Source: Paraburkholderia sp041321145
Lineage (GTDB): Bacteria > Pseudomonadota > Gammaproteobacteria > Burkholderiales > Burkholderiaceae
Length of the DNA stretch: 64,000 nt
NCBI RefSeq assembly: GCF_041321145.1
Contig: NZ_JBGGWA010000021.1
Location: forward strand, 1 to 64,000
Direction of reading: 5' to 3'
This document shows, one piece after another, positions 6,363 through 15,642 of the stretch; the first letter of the stretch is position 1, and every line of letters starts with the position of its first letter. The notes below the pieces were generated by a model. The model saw nothing but the letters and a program-made list of their open reading frames with translations, ran no database searches and was not told the DNA's origin. Made by a program: the position numbers and the translations under genes.

Positions 6363-9119
6363 ATGGTGAATCGAATCAGTGCTGACGCGCTCGACGCGCT
6401 GCTCCAACGCCTGTGTGTGACTAAGCAGGGGATGGAGATGGTTCATGCGATCCGGGAGGGGGCGCCCCTGGAGCCCAAACCACGGGTGCGCGCCGGGCGC
6501 ATTCGGGGCGAACACGTCAGTCCCCTGATGGGTTTTGCGGTCCGGCTAAACGACGTCACACTGCAGTCAGCGCTGCTACACGAGCTGGACGATCCGCAGG
6601 CGGCATGTCTCGAATACTATAGTTGGCCAACGGAAATTGGCGGTATCCGGTACGGAGTCAGCCATGGGACCCGTACACAGGTCGACGTCATCAGACCATT
6701 TTTATTAAAGATAACTGATCAATGGTGCGGATTCGTCGATGTGTTACCGACGTCGATGATGAAAAAGAGTGCGATGAACGGTAGTATGCTTTACGAGGAG
6801 TTGGATGAGGGGCATTGGACCTGTCCTGCCGTGGCAGAGCGTTTGTCACAGTACGGCCTCCGTTACGAGATACTGACGGAGAAACATTTTGGCCCGTGGT
6901 ATTTGTTGAACATGGGGTTGCTCAACCCCTATCATCAGCCTGACTACAAGATTCGAGATCCCGCAGCGTGCACGGTGGTCATGGCGATGGTAAAGGATAG
7001 GGGATACATGACTCGGCGCGAACTGATCGAGCGACAACTGATCAGCCCGGGTGATCTAAACTGTCTGATCGTCACCCGTCGCGTGTTCTTCCCGCTGCAG
7101 TCGCAGGATGTGACTGACATGCGCTCGTCTGCAGTGTACAGGGACGCCACTGCGTATGACGTCTTCAAGGCGGCCAAGGCCGCGAGCGATGGATTTCTAT
7201 CGCTCGATACGGTGGCCAAAGAGCCATCGCTCGACACGACGCCCAACCCCGAGCCAGATTTCATTCAATTGGTGTCGCCCGAAGCGTACGATCACGCCCG
7301 GCACAAGCTTGCCACGCTTTCTGAGCCAATCTCATACTGGTGGCCCGGAAGCGGTCCCGCGAGGGAGGGCAAGCTCATACCTCCCTCGACGAAAGCGCTC
7401 TGGCGGTCACGGGCGGAGTCGGGGAGGCTGCTGTACGACAATGCGGTATATGGGCTGATTCCCCTATGGCACGAGCGTGGTAGCAGGGCCAAGAGGTTTC
7501 CAGAAAGCGAGCGGCTCTGGGATCATGTTTTCCTGAAATATCGCCTTAAGAAACGATGGAGTATTCGTGCCACGCACGGTATGTTCAGCACGTTGGCGCA
7601 ACGTCTCGGTCTCCCGTTTTTTTCAGAGAGGACCGCCAAAGTGCGCGACAAGGAATGCGACCGGAGTGTCTTCGTCCACTTCCGGGACGGTAGCGCAGCT
7701 CGTTACGCCATTGCAGGATTCGCTCCGCCCGGTACAGCAAATCGCCTTTATCAGGTTGGCGTGCCGCTCTTTCTCGCGCATATTGACCACACGCCCTTGG
7801 GGATCCGAATCGAGAATTCGGCCAATGGTCGACGTATCAAGTGTCAGGTGTGGCTCACCGTGATGATCGACGCAGCGACTGGCAGGAAGCTCGCGTGGAC
7901 GATTTCGTTTGGCGTGCCGAGTGCTGCAGCGGTCACAGCGGTTTTGTTCGAATGTATCGACAGGCACGGGTGCTTGCCGCGATTCATCGTGGTCGACAAT
8001 GCTCCTGAGTTTGATTCCATCGTTATGCACCGCATCCTGCAGGAGGCCGAGTCCCATCTTTTATGGCGCCCTGCTTACCATCCCAGATATGGTGGCCCGG
8101 TCGAGGCTGCCAACCACAAGATCACGGTCCAGGTATTGCAGATGCTGGCGGGCAACACAGTTGCGGTGAAGAGCCTGTATGACTATTCTCGGACCTTTAT
8201 TGCGCGTAGTCCGGAACTGATGACCCTCACGCAATTGAATGCTTACCTCAAGGGTGTGTTCGATGAGGTGGAAATGGAAGTGGGATCTGCGCGGACAGGA
8301 GACGAATCCATAAAGGACTACGAAGCGCGAATCGCAACGGAAGTTGGTGTCGAACACCGAAAATCCATCGCACTTACCCTCGCATTCCGACGCCTTTGCA
8401 TGCCACGTGCTTCGAATGAGGGGCGGCGGACGGTTCGGGACGAAGGTTACGTAGTGGTGAACAATCTGGCTTATTTCTCGGAAGACCTGAAGCGATTCCG
8501 AGGCCAGACGGTACATGTTTACCCCGATCTCATCCATCCTGGTCTTGTTTACATCTATGTGAGCAAGGACGTTGGGTGGATAGATGGGAAAAGTATTTTT
8601 ACAGATTTTTTTGCTCTTTATTCGAGGCGCGAGCTGCTTGGCGTTCTCGCTGAACTCAAGCTTGGGAGACTGCGGGGCGTCCGGGACCCTGCCTTCATCG
8701 CGAGAGCGCTCGCAGAAAAACTTCTGGAACTGGAGCGCGATCCTGCGCGTTGCGATTACCTTGCCCGGCAGATGGACAGCCTGATGAACCGCGCACCGTC
8801 TCTCCTTAAGACTGAGCCAGATTCTGGGAGTTACTTCAATGCGCCGCCCAATGTCAGAGCGGATGCAATGGCCGGCGCAACCGCCGACACAATTGCCGAG
8901 GAATGCGAAGTACCTCCATGCACCGCCGAACGGGTCGTGAGCACCGAAGCTGCTATGGTTGGGGATGCTGGGGATGCCGCCTCGCAGGCAAAGGGCGGGG
9001 CGCCCGACGCCGAAGTCGTCGACGCCGCCACTGGCGACTCTCGTACTGATGTGCCTGACGGGGGAACAAACGATGAGGACTTCGAAATCGCCGTACGTCC
9101 AGCCAGGCTATCTTTCTAG
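6363..9119 (+). CDS. TnsA-TnsB fusion transposase of a Tn7-like element
   Basis: The 918-aa protein starts with a TnsA-like region (residues ~40-170): LLHELDDPQ, YYSWP, VDVIRPFLL and FVDVLP follow the order of the TnsA endonuclease blocks. The final lysine motif (VEVK in active TnsA) reads VDVLP here and the leading glutamate is not clear, so this part may not cut. Residues ~330-720 are a TnsB/TniA rve-type integrase with a DDE triad at D475 (HIDHT), D545 (VVDNAPEFD) and E581 (GGPVEAAN). The tail after ~830 is acidic and low in complexity, where TnsB proteins contact TnsC. TnsB joins the 3' ends of the transposon to the target. It is the first gene of an operon with tnsC and tniQ. Confidence 0.8.
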   Translation: MVNRISADALDALLQRLCVTKQGMEMVHAIREGAPLEPKPRVRAGRIRGEHVSPLMGFAVRLNDVTLQSALLHELDDPQAACLEYYSWPTEIGGIRYGVSHGTRTQVDVIRPFLLKITDQWCGFVDVLPTSMMKKSAMNGSMLYEELDEGHWTCPAVAERLSQYGLRYEILTEKHFGPWYLLNMGLLNPYHQPDYKIRDPAACTVVMAMVKDRGYMTRRELIERQLISPGDLNCLIVTRRVFFPLQSQDVTDMRSSAVYRDATAYDVFKAAKAASDGFLSLDTVAKEPSLDTTPNPEPDFIQLVSPEAYDHARHKLATLSEPISYWWPGSGPAREGKLIPPSTKALWRSRAESGRLLYDNAVYGLIPLWHERGSRAKRFPESERLWDHVFLKYRLKKRWSIRATHGMFSTLAQRLGLPFFSERTAKVRDKECDRSVFVHFRDGSAARYAIAGFAPPGTANRLYQVGVPLFLAHIDHTPLGIRIENSANGRRIKCQVWLTVMIDAATGRKLAWTISFGVPSAAAVTAVLFECIDRHGCLPRFIVVDNAPEFDSIVMHRILQEAESHLLWRPAYHPRYGGPVEAANHKITVQVLQMLAGNTVAVKSLYDYSRTFIARSPELMTLTQLNAYLKGVFDEVEMEVGSARTGDESIKDYEARIATEVGVEHRKSIALTLAFRRLCMPRASNEGRRTVRDEGYVVVNNLAYFSEDLKRFRGQTVHVYPDLIHPGLVYIYVSKDVGWIDGKSIFTDFFALYSRRELLGVLAELKLGRLRGVRDPAFIARALAEKLLELERDPARCDYLARQMDSLMNRAPSLLKTEPDSGSYFNAPPNVRADAMAGATADTIAEECEVPPCTAERVVSTEAAMVGDAGDAASQAKGGAPDAEVVDAATGDSRTDVPDGGTNDEDFEIAVRPARLSF

Positions 9120-9145
9120 CGTCAACCACCATCAGGAGGCATCTC

Positions 9146-10252
9146 ATGGCAAAAATCGATTATGGAGCGATGGTGCAGCAGTTAGACCTTACACCAGCGC
9201 ATGTGAGCGAAGCAATCGACGACCTTAACGCGTGGATCTGTCTGCACACCCGATTTGTCTCAATGCAGCAAATTATCATGAACGCCATCTCGGGGCGATC
9301 CCGGGACCTGCTGATTGTCGTCATTGGCCCTGCCCGCGTCGGAAAAACAACCTTGTTTGAATCGATAGCTGGGATGACCGATGCGCTGGCGCAGCAGGCG
9401 GGAAAGCAGAGGGGATGTTTCAGATTTTCAGTGCCTCCTCCCGACGCACGAGGCCGGTTCAATTGGACTGCTGCAATCACCGAAGCGTATGTGTCAAGCA
9501 ATGAGATACTGCCATTTAACAAGATCGTGTATGGCGAAATTACCGAGGGCGCACCCCGACGCGTTCCGGTGAATCCTTCAGGCGCAGCAGCGGAGGAGGC
9601 GCTGTGGCAGAGTTTCGTCAAAAACATTCAACTGGAGCGTCTCGTCACCATCGTCGATGAGGGTAATACGATCCCTGTGACGCTGTCGCAGCTTCAAGTT
9701 GGGCGTGCCATTCACGCGCTGAAGTACATCGTCGCTCAGACAAGGCAGCCACTCATAATTGGTGGAACGTCCGCCATCAGGCATATCGTCGAGCATGACA
9801 CGCAGCTAAAAGTACGCACCAAGGTTCTGATGCAAGATGCCTACGGAGACAGTAAAGCTGACGAAGCAAGCTTCCGGGTCTTCATCGAAGAAATGGAAAA
9901 GCGGCTTGGTCCGAAGTACTGCAAACCCCTCTGCCTCTCGGCACACTCAGCGGAAATTCGTCGAGGTGTGGACGGTCGGTGTGGCTTGGCGGTTCGACTC
10001 ACGACTGATGCTCTAAGCCAGCACGGGGGAAAGCGCCAGTTGGATTGGGCACTTTACAAGAGCAATCTCGATCAATTTTCGCAAGCTGCGGCAGACGACC
10101 TCGCGATGGAGCGACGCGTGACCGGCAGACTCATCGTTGCTGCCGCGGAGGCAGCCATCACTAAAAGGACACCGGTATCTGGAAATGGCAAAAGAAGTGG
10201 CCGTGTAGGGACCACAAAAAATACCAATGCGCGCAATCACCCCTACGAGTAA
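9146..10252 (+). CDS. tnsC: TnsC/TniB-like AAA+ ATPase, transposition regulator
   Basis: The 368-aa protein has Walker A at residues 61-69 (GPARVGKTT) and Walker B around 166-172 (LVTIVDE), followed by an IIGGTS segment typical of sensor 1 in this family. TnsC-type ATPases polymerise on target DNA, connect the target selector (TniQ/TnsD) to the TnsB transposase and enforce target immunity. A strong AGGAGG precedes the ATG. The gene lies 26 bp after the TnsAB fusion, and its end overlaps the start of the first tniQ by 26 bp. It is longer than Tn5053 TniB (~300 aa) and shorter than Tn7 TnsC (555 aa). Confidence 0.8.
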   Translation: MAKIDYGAMVQQLDLTPAHVSEAIDDLNAWICLHTRFVSMQQIIMNAISGRSRDLLIVVIGPARVGKTTLFESIAGMTDALAQQAGKQRGCFRFSVPPPDARGRFNWTAAITEAYVSSNEILPFNKIVYGEITEGAPRRVPVNPSGAAAEEALWQSFVKNIQLERLVTIVDEGNTIPVTLSQLQVGRAIHALKYIVAQTRQPLIIGGTSAIRHIVEHDTQLKVRTKVLMQDAYGDSKADEASFRVFIEEMEKRLGPKYCKPLCLSAHSAEIRRGVDGRCGLAVRLTTDALSQHGGKRQLDWALYKSNLDQFSQAAADDLAMERRVTGRLIVAAAEAAITKRTPVSGNGKRSGRVGTTKNTNARNHPYE

Positions 10253-11588
10253 CTCTGGCCTGGTCGAACCATTGGGCGTTGGCACCGGTCTCGTCGAGGC
10301 ATCGTCGTCTCTCTGGAAACGTGCGGCTGAGCGCGTGTCTGTCAGTTTCTCGGACCTGACGAGGTGGGCGTTTGACGGGCGGCAAGCACCACCCGACCAT
10401 GCGCGCAGCGTCACCGCTCAACGCCTGCGCGAGAGTCATTTTCCCGGGCTCGATGGACTAGGCGGCCTTTCAAATTTGTATCTCGATCCGCTGAGAAGCC
10501 TGGTCGCGTCAGGTCGCATCGAGGCGTGCACGCTTCTTCCGTTTGCTGGGCTTTTGTCTGAGAGGAGCCTGCTGCGTCAATACCGAGCTTGGTGTCCCCT
10601 GTGTCTCTCTTCAATGCTGTCTGGGCCATGTGTGTACGAGCCTCTGTTATGGCGCCTACAGGCCGTCAAGGTGTGTCCGGTACACCGGGTCGACCTGTTT
10701 GAATCTTGCCACGTGTGCATGGCGCCGCGACAACGCGTACTTGGGTCTTTTGCCCGGGTGGGGTGTTGTAACCGGTGCGGCGCGTGGCTGGGAGCGAAGG
10801 GAGCAGCTCGTCGCTTTCCGAGTGCTGACGCGTGCGATGTCAGGGTGTCAAGCGCGATCATGAGCTTGCTGGCACGGACTGCCAAGTTCGATGGTCACGG
10901 GCATAACGGGTACTCAACCTTGCGCAAGTTGGTGACGGTAAGTGAGGTGCGTGATCTGTTGATCTCGAAGTTTGACATTTCGCCTCTAAGAATCGAGGCC
11001 TACGGGCGCGCACCGTCGTTGCCTCAACTGTCGGTCTTGGCAACGGTCGCTGCTATTTCGCGTCAACCGCTTCATCGAGTGATTTTGGGTCAGGTCGAGT
11101 CCTGGAGGAGTAGCCGCAGCGCCAGTTCGCGAATAAAGGTGTGGACGGGAAGTTCACGACGAGACTGGGAGTCAATTGGGCCTAAGTTTGAAAAGCTTGC
11201 TATGGACCCGACATGCACCAACCTGGAAAAATGTTGCAAGCTGATTAACATAGACCAGGCTTCGGCACATAGGCATTTTCCGGATTCCGTCTCTCGAATC
11301 GTCCAGAGAGGAAAGACGTTCAGGTTGGAAAGGGCGGCGACGCGCAAACAGGCCCAGTTGGCCAAAATGCGCAACGCGTTCAGGACGCTCATCGCTGCTG
11401 GTGTGTACCCGTCATTTGCGAAAATGGCCAGAATTTCTGGGGTCGACACTAGACACCTTGATGGAAGCTGCGTCAAAGACATGCTCGCTGAAGAGTGGCG
11501 TCTAGTTGAAGGGCAGACCCATTGGAGACGTCAACGCCCTAAAAATCCGAAAGTTAATCGGGATAGTGCGAAATTGAATATTGGCTAA
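10227..11588 (+). CDS. tniQ: TniQ/TnsD-family target selector, copy 1
   Basis: The 453-aa protein begins with a TniQ domain containing a zinc-binding set: C123/C126 (CPLC), C150/H153 (CPVH), C161/C164 (CHVC) and C180-C184. The C-terminal half (~290-450) is basic and helical and likely binds DNA. TniQ proteins recognise the target or bridge a target-recognition module to TnsC. The start at 10227 overlaps tnsC; the open frame allows no start upstream that would avoid overlap. A second, different TniQ lies at 13518, separated from this one by an IS701 insertion. It is larger than TniQ of the Cas-associated elements and nearer TnsD size. Confidence 0.8.
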   Translation: MRAITPTSNSGLVEPLGVGTGLVEASSSLWKRAAERVSVSFSDLTRWAFDGRQAPPDHARSVTAQRLRESHFPGLDGLGGLSNLYLDPLRSLVASGRIEACTLLPFAGLLSERSLLRQYRAWCPLCLSSMLSGPCVYEPLLWRLQAVKVCPVHRVDLFESCHVCMAPRQRVLGSFARVGCCNRCGAWLGAKGAARRFPSADACDVRVSSAIMSLLARTAKFDGHGHNGYSTLRKLVTVSEVRDLLISKFDISPLRIEAYGRAPSLPQLSVLATVAAISRQPLHRVILGQVESWRSSRSASSRIKVWTGSSRRDWESIGPKFEKLAMDPTCTNLEKCCKLINIDQASAHRHFPDSVSRIVQRGKTFRLERAATRKQAQLAKMRNAFRTLIAAGVYPSFAKMARISGVDTRHLDGSCVKDMLAEEWRLVEGQTHWRRQRPKNPKVNRDSAKLNIG

Positions 11589-11986
11589 CTATAGAGGACT
11601 GAAAAAAATAGAAGAGTCGGCGTGGTGAGCACGCCATCAGGATTCCGATTTTTTTATGCGCACGACGCGTCCACTTGGACAGCATCCAGATGTGTTGGCA
11701 ATGAGCCTCAATCGTTCCACGTATAGTCTCGAGTTGTGTGTTCGAGAAGGAATCCAGATATCTCTCCGTCCTAGCAATCACTCAAGAAACGCTTGTGAGA
11801 ACTGCAGAGTTCACACGTTTTTATTGATAGCGAGGTGGCATCGGGGGGCGTCGAGGTGACCACGACAGTGGTCGCCGGGGATTGGAGGAAGTTTTTTCCG
11901 GACATTGAAATTGGTAGAACTATTCGTTTCTGGGCGACGCGTCAGCACGTCGTTTCCCTGTGGTTAGTATACTTAATGTCACTTAA
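11589..11986 (+). other. Gap between tniQ1 and the IS701 copy, possible gene remnant
   Basis: A small hairpin (GGCGTG/CACGCC at 11619-11635) lies ahead of a T-run at 11649-11655 and may end the first transcript. From ~11815 a frame reads without a start codon through HVFIDSEVASGGVEV and DWRKFFPDIEIGRTI up to the IS701 left end. If the IS is removed and the TTAA copies are joined, it closes after a few codons. This could be a small gene cut by the IS, but I do not recognise it. Confidence 0.3.
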
Positions 11987-13485
11987 TCTTACTGTGTCAT
12001 AAATTAAGAAATTGCGATATTGCTGCGTTTGCCTGAAAATAATAAGGATACCTAGGCATAAGGCGATAAGCAATGAACGCACAAACGCGGTTTGAGCAGT
12101 ACATTGAGCATCTGGCTGGCGGCCTGGGTCATGCGGATCGCCACTCTGGACTGAAGGCCTACTGCACAGGCCTGATGCTGCCGTTGACCCGCAAGAGCGT
12201 CGAGCCGATGGCCGCCAGTGTGGATCCGCTTCACGCCAGCGCGCGGCATCAGGCACTGCACCACTTTGTTGCCAAGGCCGACTGGTCGGACGACGAGTTA
12301 CTTAGCCGGGTGAGCCAGTGGGTCGTGCCCCGGATGGATTTTTCCGGCGGCGGCTTCTGGATCGTGGACGACACGGGATTTCCAAAGAAGGGCCGCCATT
12401 CGGTAGGCGTTGCGCGTCAGTATTGCGGGGTGCTGGGCAAACAGGATAATTGCCAAATTGCGGTCAGTGTGTCACTGGCTTGTGAGCAGGCCAGCATTCC
12501 GGTTGCGTGGCAGCTCTACGTGCCGCGTGAATGGGCAGAGGACAATGAGCGGCGCGAGAAAGCCGGCATTCCCGCACAGATCGGGTTTGAGACGAAGGTG
12601 CAGATTGCATTGCGACAAATTGAGGCTCTGCTGGCTGCCGGTGGGCCCCGGCATTGCGTACTGGCCGATGCAGGCTATGGAATAGATAACGCTTTCCGGC
12701 AACATCTGGACGATCTGGGATTGTCTTATGTGGTCGGCATCACATCGGCTCTCGTGGTCTGGCCACCGGGCGTCAAACCATTACCGCCCAAACCGTATGG
12801 CGGCATGGGCCGCCCGCCTGTGGTACCGCGCCGTACACGCGCCCGACAGCCGGTGAACGTGAAGGACCTGGCGCATTCACTGCCTGCTACTGCCTTTACC
12901 ACGCTCAGCTGGCGGGAGGGTTCGAACGAAACACTCAGCGGGCGTTTCGCTGCGGTGCGTGTGCGTCACGCGGGCGGCAATACCGGCAAGGCGCGGCTGC
13001 GCCCCGAGCAGTGGCTGCTCATTGAGTGGCCCGCCAGCGATGCTGACCCACTGAAATACTATCTCTCCAACCTGCCAGCCGATACTGCGCTCGAGCAGCT
13101 CGTGGCGCACGCGCACATGCGCTGGCGCATCGAGCGGGACTACCAGGATCTGAAGCAGGAATTGGGGCTTGGACACTACGAAGGTCGAGGATGGCGTGGG
13201 TTTCATCACCACGCAGCGCTGGCCATCGCGGCCTACGGATTTCTGCTCTCAGAGCGCCTCGCTACCGGAACCCCGGTCAGCGCCAAAAAAAACTTCGCAG
13301 CACGCCAGACACCTGCAGTTCCCGACGATTACATTGCGCGGGGAAGTCCGGCGCGCACAGCGCCACACGGTTGACTCGATTGCTACCATTCGCTACGAAC
13401 TTACGGTCCGGCTTGTCGCCGGACTCGACGTGTGTCCATGCTGTCGGAATCTGGGAAGACGCTTTGATTTAATGACACAGTAAGA
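11987..13485 (+). mobile_element. IS701-family insertion sequence
   Basis: The element has perfect inverted ends. The 19-base string cttaatcttactgtgtcat at 11982-12000 is repeated in reverse at 13472-13490. Its outer bases include TTAA on both sides (11983-11986 and 13486-13489), which fits the 4-bp YTAR target duplication of IS701. This gives an element of 1499 bp. It carries one transposase gene and splits the tniQ1-tniQ2 interval. The identical ends suggest a recent insertion. Confidence 0.8.
12073..13374 (+). CDS. IS701-family transposase
   Basis: The 433-aa protein is an IS701-type DDE transposase of the IS4 superfamily. The first catalytic Asp lies in FWIVDDTGFPKKG (residues ~98-110), the second in HCVLADAGYG (~195-204), and the Glu in RWRIERDYQDLKQELG (~352-367), the YREK-like motif of the superfamily. 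The length is normal and the frame is intact, so it is probably functional. It is the only gene of the element and is read in the same direction as the tns operon. Confidence 0.88.
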   Translation: MNAQTRFEQYIEHLAGGLGHADRHSGLKAYCTGLMLPLTRKSVEPMAASVDPLHASARHQALHHFVAKADWSDDELLSRVSQWVVPRMDFSGGGFWIVDDTGFPKKGRHSVGVARQYCGVLGKQDNCQIAVSVSLACEQASIPVAWQLYVPREWAEDNERREKAGIPAQIGFETKVQIALRQIEALLAAGGPRHCVLADAGYGIDNAFRQHLDDLGLSYVVGITSALVVWPPGVKPLPPKPYGGMGRPPVVPRRTRARQPVNVKDLAHSLPATAFTTLSWREGSNETLSGRFAAVRVRHAGGNTGKARLRPEQWLLIEWPASDADPLKYYLSNLPADTALEQLVAHAHMRWRIERDYQDLKQELGLGHYEGRGWRGFHHHAALAIAAYGFLLSERLATGTPVSAKKNFAARQTPAVPDDYIARGSPARTAPHG

Positions 13486-13517
13486 TTAAGGCAACATCAA
13501 TGTATTAGGGGTGCGGC

Positions 13518-14798
13518 ATGAACATCGAACTGGCGACCGAGGTTGGGGGGCGTGGAGAGCAGCTCAGTAGCCTAGCTCTGAGGTGCGCGGAACGCTTGTC
13601 GGTCCCATTTCGCGATTTCTATCGCGAGCTTGTTGCGCCGCGCATCTACGTGGGACGCTCGATGCCTGATGGGCGGGGTATTCCGGTGAACGGAACCGTG
13701 GACGGCATGCTACAGGCCGCAGCCGCGTGGGTGAAGGCCATGAACTCGCTCTTGAGTCGCTCAGATTTGCGGCGCGCGACGCTGTTGCCGTGGCGTCAGA
13801 CTCTCGCGCCGCGGGCCTTGGTCAGAACACACCGTGCATGGTGCCCTATCTGTCTAGATAATTTCTTGCGCCACGGAAGGACAGTCTATGAACCACTTGC
13901 GTGGCGTGTCGCGGACGTAGTCGTTTGCCCCCATCACTGCGTACATCTCGAGGTTCAATGTCCGCATTGTGGGCGTGGTCGGCAACCATCATTCGGTGCC
14001 TTTACACGAGTAGGCTGCTGTCGCGCATGCGGGAAGTGGTTGGGGAGATTGATTCAGGACGAGTCAACGTCTATCGACGCGCTGGACATCTTCGTTTCGC
14101 GCACCGTTGAGGAGGCATTGTCGCTGTCCAACGTCAGAGACGACATCGGTCTAATCTCCTCTGAAGTGGCAGTGCGCGCGCTACGTGATGTCTTCTTTTG
14201 CGGATCATCTGCACAGATGGGGCGCGCATTGGGAATCTTGCCTTCGCAGGTCGTGCATTTTTCCGCCGGTACGTTTCCGGCACCTTTGCGCCTGTTCGTT
14301 CGCGCAAGTTACGCGACAGGTGCGACGATGGAGCAGATCTTCGTCACTAACAAGTTTGATTTGGAGGGAAGCACGAGACGTAAGCTGAGTTTTGAGGTTC
14401 AGCGATCGGTGTCGCGTCGATTACAGTCGCGTGCCGATCTTGTGATGCGCCTCAACAACGCGCTCGCAGATGGTGGAACGCAGTCGGTAGGTGCTGTAGC
14501 GGCAAGCCTGAACATAACGGCGATAACTGTGTGGAGGCGCGAACGCGAGTTGGCGTCACGTCTTGCGCAGATGCATGCAGAATTCATGGGTGAGGAAGCG
14601 CGGGCCGAGAAAGCAAAATATCAAGCCAAGGTTATGGCATTTATCACGGCATGTGCGGCACGCGGTATCACACCCGGCAGGAGGCAGGTCGACATGGAAT
14701 GTGGAGGCTTTGGGCGATTTTCGACTGATTGGAAGCGTTCAATAATCAAGGACGCGGTGCGGCAAATCGCAATGTTGCCTCAAGCCATCGATGAATAA
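13518..14798 (+). CDS. tniQ: TniQ/TnsD-family target selector, copy 2
   Basis: The 426-aa protein shares the TniQ zinc-finger layout of the protein at 10227: WCPICL, VCPHHC, CPHCGRG and GCCRACGKWLG between residues ~110 and 180. The two differ clearly in sequence. The C-terminal half has HTH-like helices (SVGAVAASLNITAITVWRRE, ~325-345). Tn7 relatives with two TniQ-type proteins use one for chromosomal homing and the other for mobile targets, so a similar split is possible. The ATG lies 28 bp past the TTAA of the IS701 copy, so its original promoter or coupling to tniQ1 may be lost. Confidence 0.78.
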   Translation: MNIELATEVGGRGEQLSSLALRCAERLSVPFRDFYRELVAPRIYVGRSMPDGRGIPVNGTVDGMLQAAAAWVKAMNSLLSRSDLRRATLLPWRQTLAPRALVRTHRAWCPICLDNFLRHGRTVYEPLAWRVADVVVCPHHCVHLEVQCPHCGRGRQPSFGAFTRVGCCRACGKWLGRLIQDESTSIDALDIFVSRTVEEALSLSNVRDDIGLISSEVAVRALRDVFFCGSSAQMGRALGILPSQVVHFSAGTFPAPLRLFVRASYATGATMEQIFVTNKFDLEGSTRRKLSFEVQRSVSRRLQSRADLVMRLNNALADGGTQSVGAVAASLNITAITVWRRERELASRLAQMHAEFMGEEARAEKAKYQAKVMAFITACAARGITPGRRQVDMECGGFGRFSTDWKRSIIKDAVRQIAMLPQAIDE

Positions 14799-14839
14799 TG
14801 GCTACTGCGGCGACGGATAGGCCGCCGACGACACGAGGG

Positions 14840-15024
14840 CAGCGTTGAATCTGCGGAATGCGGGGGTGCAGCAGGAAACGATAAGCCGGTTTGAAACGTG
14901 TGCTGCACTACTGCCACTTCGTCGACAGATCCAGTTGGCTGATGCCTTTGAAATCCCGCTCGAAATCGTGTTCGCAGTTTGGATGCAGGGCGTAAATTGC
15001 CGGCCCCAAGCCGGTCCCTCTTGA
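14840..15024 (+). pseudogene. XRE-family HTH remnant
   Basis: One frame reads LRNAGVQQETISRFET followed by PLRRQIQLADAFEIPLE and stops at a TGA (15022-15024). This is the second half of an XRE/Cro-type helix-turn-helix (recognition helix and following helix). There is no good start and the first helix is missing, so I take it as a broken regulator gene in the space between tniQ2 and the island edge. Confidence 0.4.
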
Positions 15025-15345
15025 TCGCGCTGCATCGGCCGGCGATCAGGTGACGTGACCCCGAAGGTTCTCAATGACGGAACCAGACAGATGCGGGTGC
15101 GGCCGTTAATCGCGGCCATCGTGTGTGGTCTTGTCGTAAGGGTACAGCGACGAGGCTGCTCCGCTCGGGCAAGACTCAAAAGCTTTGCCTTCGCACAAAG
15201 CGACAAAGTCCCGTATTCGCGAAAGCTAAATGAAATTTTTTGGTAATGCATGAAGCACCTAACTGGTGCAGCTTTGGCTCCGCTGCGCGCTCAGACCGCA
15301 AAAAGGAAGCAGTTAACTCCGAAGTTAAAGTTTTATGGTTCCCGT
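15025..15345 (+). other. Non-coding stretch, probable edge of the Tn7-like island
   Basis: No gene is seen. The stretch includes a short hairpin (GCACC-TAACT-GGTGC at about 15256-15270) and a run of CACAAAGCGACAAAG around 15193-15208 that could belong to a transposon end. It stops where the MFS coding sequence begins abruptly, so a junction lies at or near 15345. I could not identify the outer TGT/ACA bases or a target duplication. Confidence 0.3.
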
Positions 15346-15484
15346 ACCAAGGCGTGATGCCGAACGAGTGCATGATCTGCGGCCCGAGCGGCATCATCAC
15401 CATGAAGTCCATGATGATGGTGAACTGCGTTAGCGCAAGCAGCCACAGCAAACGGCGCTCTTGCCGAGTGCTAATTGAATACAT
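15346..15484 (-). pseudogene. MFS transporter gene, only the first ~46 codons
   Basis: The minus-strand frame starts at 15484 with MYSISTRQERRLLWLLAL and continues through MDFMVMMPLGPQIMHSFGITP, the typical first transmembrane helix and loop of a DHA-type MFS exporter. At the codon after GITP the match stops and the sequence becomes unrelated. The remaining ~350 codons are not in the window. The gene follows padR and the siderophore-interacting protein gene on the same strand, so the operon lost its last gene to the insertion. Confidence 0.65.
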
Positions 15485-15642
15485 CGGTCAATTCCTTATT
15501 CTTTGTTCCGGGTACGTGGTTCGGAAGGCTCATGCGGACCACTGGCTCACACGGCTTGCATGGTTCACATGGCTCACGCAGTTCACGCTATTCACATGGC
15601 GCACCCAACGCCCGCCATTGATTGCGCGCATGCTGCGGACGG

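Noticed and set aside
14802..15251. 149-codon minus-strand frame past tniQ2
   Set aside because: It has no motif or ribosome-binding site, and the plus strand of the same stretch reads as an XRE remnant.
6363..15345. CRISPR-associated transposon
   Set aside because: The TnsABC-TniQ operon prompted a check, but there are no cas genes, no repeat-spacer array and no guide-like repeats nearby.
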